Notes: generated by a model from the sequence alone, not told the origin. A DNA stretch of 64,000 nt from Prochloraceae cyanobacterium PL24a_bin.78 (GCA_028281945.1 JANQIW010000012.1:1-64000), one strand, 5' to 3'. Positions 52,198-62,046 are shown, counted from the stretch's first letter. Program-made: numbers and translations.

Positions 52198-52704
52198 CCC
52201 TTACGGGGGGATATGGATATTTCTAGCATAATAGTTATTTTTCCATTCTGACGGAGATTCCTTGATTTTCGGGAAGGTTTAGGTGGGAATGGATTTTCTA
52301 TTTATCTCATTTTTCTTTAATAGTGATATAGATGAAGAATGGGGAGAATGGGGAGAATGGGGAGAATTTGAAGAATGGGGAGATAGAGAATTATCCTTTG
52401 ATAGTCAAGAGTAGGGAAAATAAAATTTCCTTAATTATCTTAGATTTAGGATTTTTAAACTCTATCATTATTTTATAAAATCCGTATCACCATAACTAAT
52501 TTTAATAAAAGCTTCTATCTTGGGCTTTTGAAGAATATTTTTTGATCTCTAATTAAAAATCTTAATAAAATATAAAATTTAGGCAAAAAAGACTAATATA
52601 ATCTTAATGTCCTACTCCAATTTACCATAATAAACATCCATAACAGACAACTAAGTATTAATCCTTAAGTATTAATCACCAACTATTCATTTTCATTTTT
52701 TCCT
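52198..52704 (-). repeat. Spacer holding a composite intergenic repeat (minus orientation)
   Basis: Positions 52330-52390 carry GAATGGGGAGAATGGGG units; 52405-52428 GTCAAGAGTAGGGAAAATAA; 52432-52452 CCTTAATTATCTTAGATTTA; 52455-52470 TTTTTAAACTCTATCAT. In reverse this is the gagtta, atcctaaatct, aagataattaagg, C-rich order of the other copies. The rest (52480-52704) is AT-rich with no gene; ATTAATCC/ATTAATCACC near 52655-52680 is the likely promoter region of the next gene. Confidence 0.75.
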
Positions 52705-54495
52705 ATGACTATTAATATTAAATCCATCGACTTAAAAACCCTCGAACAAATTCTCGAAAATAAGATTAATTTAGAGCCTTTTGCTATCATCCCAATGGAA
52801 GTTACTTGTTTAGAAAAAGGCAAAACTTTAGCAATCTTTATCCATTATTCTGAAGCTTCTATGCCCTATCCAAAACGATTATTTGCTTTAATCCGTTCTA
52901 CTTTATCAGAAAGGGGAATTACTGGAGAAATTCAAATGTATTTGGTAGTCAAAGGAGAAAACCAATTACTATTACCTTCAGGAGATATTTCTGGAGAAAC
53001 AATTAACTGGAATGGGGAATTTAATCCCAATGCTATTGTTAAAAAATCCTCTTCTTTAGAAGATAATTCTGATTTAGCAGAGGGACTTATTCTTAAAAAA
53101 AATAACTATCTCGATCAAAATGATTCTTCTTGGTTATGGGATTCTATTGTTTTAAAATCTCAGTTAGAATCTCACGATTTACCACTAGAAAAAAAGCCAA
53201 ATTTATCAAGGAAAATATACCAAAGTATTGCTATTTATCTTCTTAGTTTTGGTTGTGTATTTGGAGTGATGTATGCCTTAACTCGCCCTTGTGTTATTGG
53301 AAAATGTCAAACAATTTCTGATGCTCAAAATTTAGCTCTTTCTTCATCAGAAATCTTAGATAGAGATTCATCTTTAAATCAAATTATCAAAGCTGTAGTT
53401 GACTTAAAAACATCTATAAATCTGTTAGAAAGTATTCCCCAATGGTCTACTTATTACTCAGAAGCAACAAATATTCTTCAAGAATATGAAACAAAATTAA
53501 CCAATTTAGAAAGAATAATTAATGCCATTGCCACAGCAAAAGTTGCTAACCAAAAAACAGAAAATTTACCTTTATTACCTTCTGATTGGCAAGAAATTCA
53601 AGAACTTTGGCAAGATGCAATAGGGAATTTAGAACAAGCATCTTCTACTTTAGAATTTTCTTCCTTTACCCAAAATAAAATCGCAGAATATGAACAAAAT
53701 TTAGCTCAAACTAACGAGTATTTATTAAGAGAAAAAAATGCGGTAGAAAACTTTAAGTTAGCTCAAGAAAAAGCGAATTTAGCTCAAATAGAATCTAACG
53801 TCGCTCAATCTATAGAAAACTGGGAAATGGCAGAAAATAATTGGATTAGTGCCATTAAAAAACTCGAATATATTCCTCAAAATACAACTGTTTCTCTTCA
53901 AGCTAAACGATCGATGGAAAGATATACAAGCAGATTAATAGCAGTTAGAAAACATAAAGAGGAAGAAAAATTAGCCAGAAATCTCTATGAAAAAGCTGTA
54001 GAAGATGTGGAAAAAGCTAAACTAGCTGAAGAAAAAAATCAGTGGTCTACTGCTGTTAATCATTGGAATTATGTTATTAATTATCTCCAGCAAATCCCTC
54101 AAAATACTTATCAATATCGTCAATTACAACCAACTATTGATGAATATACCACCGCTTTCGTAGAAGCAAAAGTCAAATTACAAGCCGCTCTAGCTTTAGA
54201 AAAAGCTAAAAGTGATCTGCAAAAAGTTTGTATAATTACTCCTAGAATCTGTAACTACCAATTCCAAGATGAAACCATCGAATTAAGATTAACATCTTCT
54301 TATATGCAGCAAATTTGGGAAACAAATATTCAGGCAAAACAAGAAGGAGATTTTAATACTCAAAGTCAACTTCAACAACATATTTTAAGTGTAGAAAATA
54401 CTCTAAAAAATATTAGTAAAACTACTGGAATGAATGTTAAAGTTTATAATCCTAAAGGAATTGTCATGATAGAATATGTCCCAGAAAAAATCTAA
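52705..54495 (+). CDS. Hypothetical coiled-coil membrane protein, 596 residues
   Basis: I do not recognise the family. Residues 1-105 form a small alpha/beta domain (LEQILENKINLEPFAIIPMEVTCLEKGKTLAIFIHYSE). One membrane helix lies near 172-192 (IAIYLLSFGCVFGVMYALT). From about 210 to 510 the protein is a long helical, coiled-coil region rich in Ala, Glu and Lys with repeated W-containing units (ENWEMAENNWISAIKKLEYIPQNT, then KNQWSTAVNHWNYVINYLQQIPQNT) about 85 residues apart, resembling TPR-like or helical-hairpin repeats. A short C-terminal domain ends MNVKVYNPKGIVMIEYVPEKI. Similar proteins occur across cyanobacteria, but I cannot give a function. Confidence 0.78.
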   Translation: MTINIKSIDLKTLEQILENKINLEPFAIIPMEVTCLEKGKTLAIFIHYSEASMPYPKRLFALIRSTLSERGITGEIQMYLVVKGENQLLLPSGDISGETINWNGEFNPNAIVKKSSSLEDNSDLAEGLILKKNNYLDQNDSSWLWDSIVLKSQLESHDLPLEKKPNLSRKIYQSIAIYLLSFGCVFGVMYALTRPCVIGKCQTISDAQNLALSSSEILDRDSSLNQIIKAVVDLKTSINLLESIPQWSTYYSEATNILQEYETKLTNLERIINAIATAKVANQKTENLPLLPSDWQEIQELWQDAIGNLEQASSTLEFSSFTQNKIAEYEQNLAQTNEYLLREKNAVENFKLAQEKANLAQIESNVAQSIENWEMAENNWISAIKKLEYIPQNTTVSLQAKRSMERYTSRLIAVRKHKEEEKLARNLYEKAVEDVEKAKLAEEKNQWSTAVNHWNYVINYLQQIPQNTYQYRQLQPTIDEYTTAFVEAKVKLQAALALEKAKSDLQKVCIITPRICNYQFQDETIELRLTSSYMQQIWETNIQAKQEGDFNTQSQLQQHILSVENTLKNISKTTGMNVKVYNPKGIVMIEYVPEKI

Positions 54496-54745
54496 GAAAA
54501 AATCTAAAAATTTCCTCAAAAAAATCAAGATAGAATCTGTCTTAGAAAAAATATTTTTGCATTAAAATCTTTAAAAACTCACAATTTTATCTAAGATTAA
54601 TTGTTAATCCCCAATTCCTATAAATTTTGCCAAACATCTACTAAAAACTAAAAAAGAAGTATTGATTCGTACTAAAATTACCCTAGGTTGATGGTATAAA
54701 GGAATTATTAAAAATTTATGGAATTAGAATTTAAAATCAAAATTA

Positions 54746-55666
54746 ATGGAAACTAATTTAAAAGATAAAAAGAAGACTAAATTACATCTTGATGACAAAA
54801 AAGCCTTACCACCAAAAACTAGGATTTCTTTAAAAGACGGCAAATTAGAAATATCAGGTTTAAATAGGTGGTATTCCTATTGGAGGGAACCATATCATTT
54901 ACTCCTCACCATTCCTTGGGGTTTATTTTGTATATTGATGGTTGTATTTTATTTAGGGTTTAATACTTTATTTGCTTTAGCTTATCTCTTGGATAAAGGC
55001 GGAATCGCTAATGCCACTCCCGGTTCGTTTCTTGATACTTTTTTCTTTAGTGTCCAAACCTTATCTAGTATTGGTTATGGTTATATGTATCCCACTACTA
55101 TATATACAAATCTTTTAGCTGCCATCGAGGCATTTATTGGGATGTTAAGCATTGCTCTAATGACAGGTTTGGCATTTAGTCACTTCTCTAAGCCAACAGC
55201 AAGAATTTTATTTAGTCAAGTTGCGGTGATAACTAAGTATAATGGTATTCCTACTTTGATGTTTCGGGCCGCAAATCAACGTCGCAACCGGATAGTGGAA
55301 GCAGAAATGAATCTTTATCTAGGCCAAGATGAGATTAGTATAGAAGGTGAGTTTATGTATCGGGTTCATAAACTGAAATTATTACAACATCATAATCATT
55401 CTTTTAGCATGAGTTGGACTTTAATGCACCCTATTGATGAAGATAGTCCTCTTTACGGTTGTACATCTGAAAGTTTAGAACACAAAAGGGCAATGGTTGT
55501 GGCTTCTTTATCTGGCATGGATGAAACCGTTGGGAAGCTTTTACAAACTCGTCATTCCTATGGGGGAAGGGATATTCTCTGGAATAAGCGTTTTGTTGAT
55601 ATCGTTAAGAACACTCGTAATGGCGATCGTTATATTGATTTTACTAATTTTCATCATGTCGAGTAA
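54746..55666 (+). CDS. Inward-rectifier potassium channel (Kir family)
   Basis: The 306-residue protein is a prokaryotic Kir channel (KirBac type). It has a slide-helix region near residue 40 (LNRWYSYWREPYHLLL), TM1 at about 53-75, a pore helix, the selectivity filter SIGYG at 108-112, and TM2 at about 122-146. The cytoplasmic beta-rich domain follows, with ILFSQVAVITKYNGIPTLMFRAANQRRNRIVEAEMNLYL and SWTLMHPIDEDSPLYG, which are family hallmarks. It probably conducts K+ in the plasma membrane. It lies convergent with merR and is not linked to other transport genes. Confidence 0.94.
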   Translation: METNLKDKKKTKLHLDDKKALPPKTRISLKDGKLEISGLNRWYSYWREPYHLLLTIPWGLFCILMVVFYLGFNTLFALAYLLDKGGIANATPGSFLDTFFFSVQTLSSIGYGYMYPTTIYTNLLAAIEAFIGMLSIALMTGLAFSHFSKPTARILFSQVAVITKYNGIPTLMFRAANQRRNRIVEAEMNLYLGQDEISIEGEFMYRVHKLKLLQHHNHSFSMSWTLMHPIDEDSPLYGCTSESLEHKRAMVVASLSGMDETVGKLLQTRHSYGGRDILWNKRFVDIVKNTRNGDRYIDFTNFHHVE

Positions 55667-55715
55667 AAAGATTTAAATTATAAAAATTTTTTATCTATCA
55701 AAAAAATCATCCTAT

Positions 55716-56072
55716 TTAGAGTAATCCTTGCTCCACCTTATTTAACTTAGTTATTAAATGGTTTCTAATATTATTAAATTGTTCAATTTTCTGATCTAGC
55801 TCATGAATTTTGCCTTTTAAGATTTGAAGTTTTTCATTTTTAGAAAACTCACCCTCTCGCCATGGATTAATCGCTTGCTCAATTTCCTTGAGAGTAAAAC
55901 CTAAAGCTTTTGCATGGCCTATAAAAACAAGTCGATCGATCGTAGCATCATCATACTCTTTATAACCACTTCCAACCTTGCGATGGGAAGGCATAATCAG
56001 GCCAATTTTCTCATAAAAACGAATCGTATCCTTTGAAAGCCCAGTTTTTTGGGCAAGTTCACCAATTAGCAT
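55716..56072 (-). CDS. MerR-family transcriptional regulator without cysteines
   Basis: The 118-residue regulator has the MerR DNA-binding domain (LIGELAQKTGLSKDTIRFYEKIGLIMPSHR, then LVFIGHAKALGFTLKEIEQAI) and a dimerisation helix (ILKGKIHELDQKIEQFNNIRNHLITKL). It is short and contains no Cys at all, so it cannot sense metals or thiol oxidants by the cysteine ligands used by CueR, ZntR or SoxR. It is transcribed divergently from the beta-propeller gene, and a typical MerR promoter lies between the two (56127-56157). The inducer is unknown. Confidence 0.9.
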   Translation of the reverse strand: MLIGELAQKTGLSKDTIRFYEKIGLIMPSHRKVGSGYKEYDDATIDRLVFIGHAKALGFTLKEIEQAINPWREGEFSKNEKLQILKGKIHELDQKIEQFNNIRNHLITKLNKVEQGLL

Positions 56073-56126
56073 AATGTATTTAACAAAATAAATTTAATAT
56101 TACTTCTTACTAAAAAAAAATTTCCC

Positions 56127-56157
56127 TTGACAGTGGAGTATACTCCAAGGTTTAAGC
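56127..56157 (+). promoter_or_regulatory. MerR-type promoter/operator for the beta-propeller gene
   Basis: TTGACA (56127-56132) and a TTAAGC -10-like element (56152-56157) are 19 bases apart, the overlong spacer characteristic of MerR-activated promoters. The spacer contains a perfect 12-base dyad, GGAGTATACTCC (56135-56146). It reads towards the gene at 56219 and lies immediately upstream of the divergent merR, which fits autoregulation. Confidence 0.8.
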
Positions 56158-56218
56158 TTTGTAAATAATTGTAACGTTTTGATTTCAATAACAACTCAAT
56201 ACAAAAAAAGCAAAAGCC

Positions 56219-57598
56219 ATGAAGAAAATCTTAAAATATACCACCATTGCCTTTACTTCCCTAGTAACTATTGGGGTTGTTGTGGGATATGCTTTCTATC
56301 CCAAACGCCCAACCATGACTCCCGTTACAGGCACAGCAGCTTTTGAAGGGAGTGCCCTTTTAGGTGTATCCGATGCCGATATAATTGCCACTGGTTATGC
56401 CGACGGGGTATTGAAACGAGTAGAAGGAAAGCAGGATACTTTGAGTGTTACCCCTTTGCCTCTTAATCCCCAAAACCCCAGTGTGACAGAATTACCTGCA
56501 CCCAATTCGGTAATTTCATGGCCATTAGTGTTAGATGTATCTCCTGATGGAAGGTTTGCTTATGTGGTAGAAACCCGAGGCACACCTCCCCCTGAAGTTG
56601 AAGCTTATGAGAATGTGTTTTTAGAATTCCCCGAAGGTAACCGTTTATCAGTGTATGATGTCTCCAATCCTCGAAATCCTAAACTGATTCGTACCTATGA
56701 AGTGCCTATTAACCCCAACACAGTAATGGTAAGCGGTGATGGATTGCGTTTAGCCATGGCTAGTGATGATACTGAAGGGGAAATCGTTATCGTCGATCTC
56801 GAAAATGGTTTGCCAGTGGAGATTAAATCCTTTAATATCGATGTACCTCAAGATAATTATGGGCGTGGTGGGATTCGATCGTTAGCTTTGCATAAAAATG
56901 GAAAAATTGTAGCTGGTAATATCAATAATCAGGAAATCGCTTTTTGGCGCATTAGCAATAATGAAGTTGGAGTTGCCACTTCCATAACCCAAATGGGCCA
57001 ACCTATTTTAGTAGGTAATCATTTAGCAGAAATTGCCTTTTCCAAAGATGGGCAACATTTAATCACAACGGATACCAAATGGTCAACACGTGGCAATACT
57101 CCTATCAGTTTTTTACTCAACCCTCCTGGTGAATTAGCTTCTATTCGCTGGTCTGAAAATGGGGAGCATAAAATTACCGATCGAGTGACAGTAGGTTATT
57201 CTCCGGAAGGGTTTGATATTTCGCCCCAAGGAGATTTGATCGTCACTGTGGATATGAATCGTAGCTATTTAGCTACCTTCTTTCCTGCAAATATTTGGGC
57301 GAGAAGGGATTATAGTTCTCTTACTCTTGTTGCCTACGATCAGGAAACTGGAACATTCAAATGGTTAAGTGAATATCATTATGAAGGTATTTTACCTGAA
57401 GATGCTGCTTTTGATAAAAATGGTGAGAATGTTGCCATTGCTATTTACCATTATGGTAAAGGTGAAGATAAACTGCCTGAGAATGGTTATATCGGCTTTT
57501 GGAATGTCAATCGTAGCGGAAGCCAACCCCGCCTCAAGCAAACTGGTTATACAATTCCAGTGACGCGAGGACTTCATGATCTAGTAATCATTCCGTAA
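56219..57598 (+). CDS. Membrane-anchored beta-propeller protein (lactonase/WD-like), MerR target
   Basis: Residues about 9-27 form an uncleaved signal anchor (TIAFTSLVTIGVVVGYAFY), so the 459-residue protein should lie in the periplasm or lumen. The rest repeats blade-like units (VLDVSPDGRFAYVVET, TVMVSGDGLRLAMASDD, ALHKNGKIVAGNINNQEIAFW, GFDISPQGDLIVTVDMN, AAFDKNGENVAIAIYHYG), as in YVTN/lactonase propellers. No CxxCH haem motif or Cu ligand set is seen. The MerR promoter 60-90 bases upstream indicates induction by the divergent regulator. It is convergent with the polyferredoxin gene, 52 bases apart. Function unknown. Confidence 0.8.
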   Translation: MKKILKYTTIAFTSLVTIGVVVGYAFYPKRPTMTPVTGTAAFEGSALLGVSDADIIATGYADGVLKRVEGKQDTLSVTPLPLNPQNPSVTELPAPNSVISWPLVLDVSPDGRFAYVVETRGTPPPEVEAYENVFLEFPEGNRLSVYDVSNPRNPKLIRTYEVPINPNTVMVSGDGLRLAMASDDTEGEIVIVDLENGLPVEIKSFNIDVPQDNYGRGGIRSLALHKNGKIVAGNINNQEIAFWRISNNEVGVATSITQMGQPILVGNHLAEIAFSKDGQHLITTDTKWSTRGNTPISFLLNPPGELASIRWSENGEHKITDRVTVGYSPEGFDISPQGDLIVTVDMNRSYLATFFPANIWARRDYSSLTLVAYDQETGTFKWLSEYHYEGILPEDAAFDKNGENVAIAIYHYGKGEDKLPENGYIGFWNVNRSGSQPRLKQTGYTIPVTRGLHDLVIIP

Positions 57599-57640
57599 TA
57601 TCAATTTGTCTTTCAAATACAGAGTTAAACAAAATTGATA
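57599..57640. terminator. Possible terminator between convergent propeller and polyferredoxin genes
   Basis: TATCAATTT (57599-57607) and AAATTGATA (57632-57640) are perfect inverted repeats, extended by GT/AC pairing with one bulge, around a loop of about 24 bases. AT-only pairing makes it weak, but it sits between two converging genes. Confidence 0.4.
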
Positions 57641-57650
57641 TAACCCTAGC

Positions 57651-59039
57651 TTATCCCAAGGCAAACCAATGGCTAATGGTGGCTAGAAATACTACACCAG
57701 AAAGGGCAGTTGTGAAGTAAAAAGCGATGGCACTGCGATGACCAACAATAGCTTCTTTAAAGGTTTGAGACAAGCGATAAATGACGTAAAACGAAGCCAG
57801 TAATCCCAGTGTCACCATACCAAAAATGACCAAGCCTTCCAAAGTTTGGCCGAGCCACATAGGTGCAGTTTCAACATTAGCAATCTCTTCAGAACTCATC
57901 TGAGCAGCTTGATTAGTCAAAGCATAAGGCGCAAATCCTAGATTCCCATTCAAACGGTGAAACATTTTACTCAGATGCAGGCTGAAGATCAGTGGTGTAA
58001 AGCCCCAAGCATAAGTTGTGGCGTAGTTGAATATCTTGCCCTTACCCGCAAACAACCGCGCCACCAAAGCTCCACCAAGCACAATAGCCAAAGGCAATAC
58101 TAGATTAAGCCACAGGGCATCAAGCCAATTGTAACCATAGAAACTGGCTGGAACCCCCAGATTTGCTAAAAACCGAGGCGCAGCAGTTACGGTTTCCTCA
58201 ACAACTTCCCATTCTTCTCCCACTTCTTCAATCATGAACCCCAGAAGTAGCACTACAATCAAAGCATTGAAACTTGATTGTTTTCGTGATGCCCAGAGAT
58301 CTTTAAATGGTGCTCGCCAGCTAAAGCGAATGTTGTCATTAGGACAGTTTTTGACACACTCGAAGCAGAGTAAACAGGTTTCATTGTTGTCCAAGGTCCC
58401 CATGTACAATTCACTCGGGCAATTCTTCAGACAGGCATTGGAATGACATTGCTTACATACTTGGGGATCAGCCGATCGCAGTTCTGTGGGACTGAGTTTG
58501 GCATAGCTACCAATAAATCCACTAACCAAACAAAACGACTGACAAAAACTGTTGGGTTCAAATAGCAACGAAACTATTAGAGGTAAAGAAAGCAAAATCA
58601 GCAGATAAACTGCTGTCAACCAACCCACATCATCTACCCCAAAAGACACGATGGCAGAATGTAAGAAGAAAACCCCCAGAGCGATGGTCAGGCGATGCTT
58701 TTTAATCAACTTAGGTACTCGGAAGTTAAATCCTCGAGAGTCCATTGCTTGGGATACTAGGCGCAAAGGACAAACTGTACACCAACTCCTAGCGGCAAAT
58801 AACACTACAAACACAAGGGCTGGCCACCAAATCACCCAAACCAGAAATGCACCCGGATTTAAGAATCCAGATTGATTGGCAGCTCCAAAGAGACCAAATA
58901 CAATTACACTCAGATAAACCACCAAGGTTACTATCTGAAACACTCTAGGAAACCATTTACTTTTGACAACAGTCTTAATAGGTTTTACCGTTAGTAAATC
59001 TGTTGGTTGTGTCTTTTCAGCAACAAGGCTCTTAATCAT
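57651..59039 (-). CDS. Membrane polyferredoxin, NapH/NosR-like 4Fe-4S protein
   Basis: From the ATG at 59037-59039, which has a perfect GGAGG seven bases upstream (a start 33 bases earlier is less likely), the protein has 462 residues. Several membrane helices surround two 4Fe-4S motifs at about 195-235: CKQCHSNACLKNC (Cx2Cx4Cx3C) and CLLCFECVKNC (Cx2Cx2Cx3C). Membrane CPLRL and FCQSFC cysteine motifs are as in NapH and the C-terminal part of NosR, which carry electrons from quinol to periplasmic reductases. No nitrate, nitrite or N2O reductase is nearby. It may serve the neighbouring propeller or another oxidoreductase. It is noticeably more GC-rich in places than the neighbours, which may hint at transfer. 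Confidence 0.88.
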   Translation of the reverse strand: MIKSLVAEKTQPTDLLTVKPIKTVVKSKWFPRVFQIVTLVVYLSVIVFGLFGAANQSGFLNPGAFLVWVIWWPALVFVVLFAARSWCTVCPLRLVSQAMDSRGFNFRVPKLIKKHRLTIALGVFFLHSAIVSFGVDDVGWLTAVYLLILLSLPLIVSLLFEPNSFCQSFCLVSGFIGSYAKLSPTELRSADPQVCKQCHSNACLKNCPSELYMGTLDNNETCLLCFECVKNCPNDNIRFSWRAPFKDLWASRKQSSFNALIVVLLLGFMIEEVGEEWEVVEETVTAAPRFLANLGVPASFYGYNWLDALWLNLVLPLAIVLGGALVARLFAGKGKIFNYATTYAWGFTPLIFSLHLSKMFHRLNGNLGFAPYALTNQAAQMSSEEIANVETAPMWLGQTLEGLVIFGMVTLGLLASFYVIYRLSQTFKEAIVGHRSAIAFYFTTALSGVVFLATISHWFALG

Positions 59040-59589
59040 GGTTTTGCCTCCAAATATTTCGACTAAGCCCATTCAAGGCAGGCTTGTTTTAACCTAATCT
59101 TTGAGCAAAGTCCTTTGAGCAATTATTTAACTAAGTCTTTCAACCAAGCTGCTGAATTGAGTGTTACTAATCCCTAGAAAATATTCATTTCTTAAATAAT
59201 AAATACTCTCTTATCAATTCTTGATAAGTTTTTGTCCGGGTTTCTTGACTGAGTTATTTTCTCAAAGTTCTTTGAACAACCGATACTAATATTCTATTCA
59301 CATCATTGAATTGAGTAAAACCACCTAGAAATAGAAATATAGAAAATGTATGATCTCGAAAAGAAACAATACAAATCTTATAACTAATTGATGTAGAAGC
59401 TATCTTATACCAATTTTATAAAACGATGATAGAGTTAAAGCTATCCAAAACCTGCTGATTTCTAACCCAAAACCTATCTCCCTTGTACCCCTTGTGCTCC
59501 TTGTCTTCTCCCCACCTTTGGCGTAGCCTCTGCGTAAGCAGAAGTCTATCTTACTTTTGGAAAATTGATATTATTGCCAGCTTTGAAGA
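59040..59589 (+). repeat. Spacer with partial composite repeat (plus orientation)
   Basis: The left 370 bases are AT-rich and hold no gene. From 59410: TATAAAACGATGATAGAGTT, then a CTCCCTTGTACCCCTTGTGC tract (59478-59507), and CCTCTGCGTAAGCAGAAG (59527-59544). The last module is part of a 21-base identity, in opposite orientation, with 18155-18175. The TGATAGAGTTAAA start is shared with the other copies. Confidence 0.75.
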
Positions 59590-60615
59590 TTAGAGAGGAA
59601 TACCCATAACTTTCCTATCCCCATCAATTACTTCCCCAATAGGATAAGCATCTATGGAGCATGATTGAAACCAACCGAGAGTTGAAATCACTTGATCAGA
59701 AGGGACAATTAACACAAAACCGATTCCCATATTAAAAGTATCGAACATAACAGAAGCTTCCACCTGACCAACTTCAGCTATCCAACGGAAAACAGGGGGA
59801 ATTTCCCAACTATCAGGATAAATTTTCACAGCTTGATTAGGATTCAAACAACGAGGTAAATTTTCCGGCAAACCACCACCAGTAATATGAGCCATTCCAT
59901 TTATTTTAAGTCCAGAATTAATACCCTCTAAAACCGATTTAACATAGATACGAGTAGGAGTTAACAACACACTAGCCAGACTTTTTCCCAATAAATCTGG
60001 CACAAAATCCCATGTCAGATTATTAACTTCAATAATTTTTCTTACCAAAGAAAACCCATTACTATGAACACCACTACTTGGCAAACCAATCACAGCATCC
60101 CCAACATTGATTTTTGACCCATCAATCAACTGACTTTTTTCTACGATTCCCACACAAAAACCAGCCAAATCATATTCACCCAACGCATAAAACCCCGGCA
60201 TTTCAGCAGTTTCTCCACCCAAAAGAGCACAACCACTCTCCAAACAACCCTCCACAATCCCATCAATAACTTCTGCCAATTGGGAAGGATTTAGTTTTCC
60301 AGTCGCCAAATAATCTAAAAAGAATAAAGGTTTAGCACCAGAAGTCAGAATATCATTAACACACATCGCTACTAAATCAATACCAACCGTATCATGAGAA
60401 TTAACCGCCCCAGCAATTTTAAGCTTTGTGCCCACTCCATCTGTGCCTGAAACTAAAACCGGTTCTTGATATCCCGATGGAAGCTGAAAAAACCCACCAA
60501 AACTACCCAATCCTCCTAATACTTCTTTCCCATAAGTGCTTTCCACCCTTTGACGGATTTGCTTAACAAAAGAGCGGCCTGCTTCTATATTTACACCAGC
60601 TTGTTGATAATCCAT
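59590..60615 (-). CDS. purM: Phosphoribosylformylglycinamidine cyclo-ligase (AIR synthetase)
   Basis: PurM converts FGAM and ATP to aminoimidazole ribonucleotide, the fifth step of de novo purine synthesis. The 341-residue protein is standard: [13 protein letters not shown] at the start, [73 protein letters not shown] and [12 protein letters not shown] near the end. It lies 11 bases downstream of the aldo/keto reductase gene on the same strand, suggesting a shared transcript. Nothing appears altered. Confidence 0.97.
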   Translation of the reverse strand: MDYQQAGVNIEAGRSFVKQIRQRVESTYGKEVLGGLGSFGGFFQLPSGYQEPVLVSGTDGVGTKLKIAGAVNSHDTVGIDLVAMCVNDILTSGAKPLFFLDYLATGKLNPSQLAEVIDGIVEGCLESGCALLGGETAEMPGFYALGEYDLAGFCVGIVEKSQLIDGSKINVGDAVIGLPSSGVHSNGFSLVRKIIEVNNLTWDFVPDLLGKSLASVLLTPTRIYVKSVLEGINSGLKINGMAHITGGGLPENLPRCLNPNQAVKIYPDSWEIPPVFRWIAEVGQVEASVMFDTFNMGIGFVLIVPSDQVISTLGWFQSCSIDAYPIGEVIDGDRKVMGIPL

Positions 60616-60626
60616 TTTTCTTTACT

Positions 60627-61757
60627 CTACTTTTGATTATCATCCACATTAACACCAGCACCACTACCACTGGTTTCAATCATGGGAAAATAACCAGAAG
60701 GTTTACTGCCGACAGTCGCACCACCATAAAGCATCCCTTGAATTGATTGTTGAAAGAAACTGTAAGGATATGGGATATCAGGCTTACTCACTTCTTCCAG
60801 ACTCCATCCCAATTCTTCTGGAAGCTCAAAATCAAGGGCCTTCAGGTTATCTTCTAACTGATGAATTTTCGTCGCCCCCACAATCACAGAAGCCACACCT
60901 GGTTTATTAGCAATCCAATTAAGGGCAACTTGGGCCATTGATCGATCGACTTTTTTCGCAACAACCTCAAGCTGGGAAATAATCTTCCAATTGCGTTCAG
61001 TAAACTTCTGAAAAGCAGGATTATTAGTTCCCTTCATTGCAGCCAAACGACCTTCACCTGAAACCCATTCCTCACTAGGTTTATATTTGCCTGATAAAAG
61101 ACCACTAGCCAGAGGACTCCAAACCATAATCCCCATACCATATCTAGTGCCTAAAGGTATAAGTTCATGCTCAATAGAACGTTCTACCAAAGAATATTCC
61201 AATTGAAGGGCAGAAATTGGTTCATAACCGCGAAATTCGGCAATAGTTTGGGCACGGGAGGCATACCAACCCGGTACATTGGATAAACCGATATGACGTA
61301 CTTTTCCTGATCTGACTAAATCATCTAAAGTGCGCATCACCTCTTCAGGAGGGGTAAATCCATCCCAAACATGGAGGATATAAAGATCGATATAATCAGT
61401 GTTAAGACGTTTAAGGGAACCTTCGATGGCCCGTAGAATATTTTTGCGCCCGTTACCACCTGCATTGGGATTGCCAGCTTCACCATTGAATGTAAATTTA
61501 GTAGCCACAACCATTTTGTCTCGAAGATTGCGCTCTTTGATAAATTCTCCTAGCCATGTTTCACTAGTACCATTAGTGTAGAGATCTGCGGTATCGAGGA
61601 AATTTCCTCCTGCATCAACATAGGTATTAAAAAGTTTGAAGGCATTATCGCGATCGGCACCCCAACCCCATTCCATACCAAAAGTCATGGTTCCAAGAGC
61701 TAAACGACTAACCCGGAGGCCTGTATTTCCTAAGGTGTAATATTTATTTAATGACAT
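60627..61757 (-). CDS. Aldo/keto reductase
   Basis: The 376-residue NAD(P)H-dependent oxidoreductase is of the YghZ/Tas-like group. The catalytic tetrad can be seen: DTADLYTNG (Asp, Tyr), VVATKFTF (Lys) and YILHVWDGF (His). The cofactor-binding end reads VASVIVGATKIHQLEDNLKAL. The barrel is followed by a C-terminal extension (FFQQSIQGMLYGGATVGSKPSG). The upstream 20 bases include ACTCC next to GTATAC, resembling half of the MerR dyad (see findings). It is followed by purM at 11 bases. Confidence 0.93.
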   Translation of the reverse strand: MSLNKYYTLGNTGLRVSRLALGTMTFGMEWGWGADRDNAFKLFNTYVDAGGNFLDTADLYTNGTSETWLGEFIKERNLRDKMVVATKFTFNGEAGNPNAGGNGRKNILRAIEGSLKRLNTDYIDLYILHVWDGFTPPEEVMRTLDDLVRSGKVRHIGLSNVPGWYASRAQTIAEFRGYEPISALQLEYSLVERSIEHELIPLGTRYGMGIMVWSPLASGLLSGKYKPSEEWVSGEGRLAAMKGTNNPAFQKFTERNWKIISQLEVVAKKVDRSMAQVALNWIANKPGVASVIVGATKIHQLEDNLKALDFELPEELGWSLEEVSKPDIPYPYSFFQQSIQGMLYGGATVGSKPSGYFPMIETSGSGAGVNVDDNQK

Positions 61758-62046
61758 ATTTTAAAGTATACACTCCATTTTTTTTATTATTTTTAATCTA
61801 ACTATTTATTTTGTGACATTTCTCTATAAAAAGTACAAAGTTTAGGAAAAGATCAAATCAGAGAATTTTCAAATCTTTACTATTATTAAACAATAAAAAC
61901 ACCTGTTGTTGAAGTGTCAATTTTTAATAGTTATAATTAATATATCTCAATGCAAAAAAATAGATAATACATCCATTTAAAAAATAACCCCAATTAAAAC
62001 CTAAATTTTTTTTTAATTTGTTGAAAATATCCAAAAATAAACTGCG
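61758..62046. other. Divergent AT-rich spacer
   Basis: The region separates the aldo/keto reductase and the CBS-GAF sensor. AAAGTATACACTCC at 61763-61776 is an imperfect relative of the MerR dyad. The remainder has A/T runs and no gene or strong hairpin. Confidence 0.4.
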
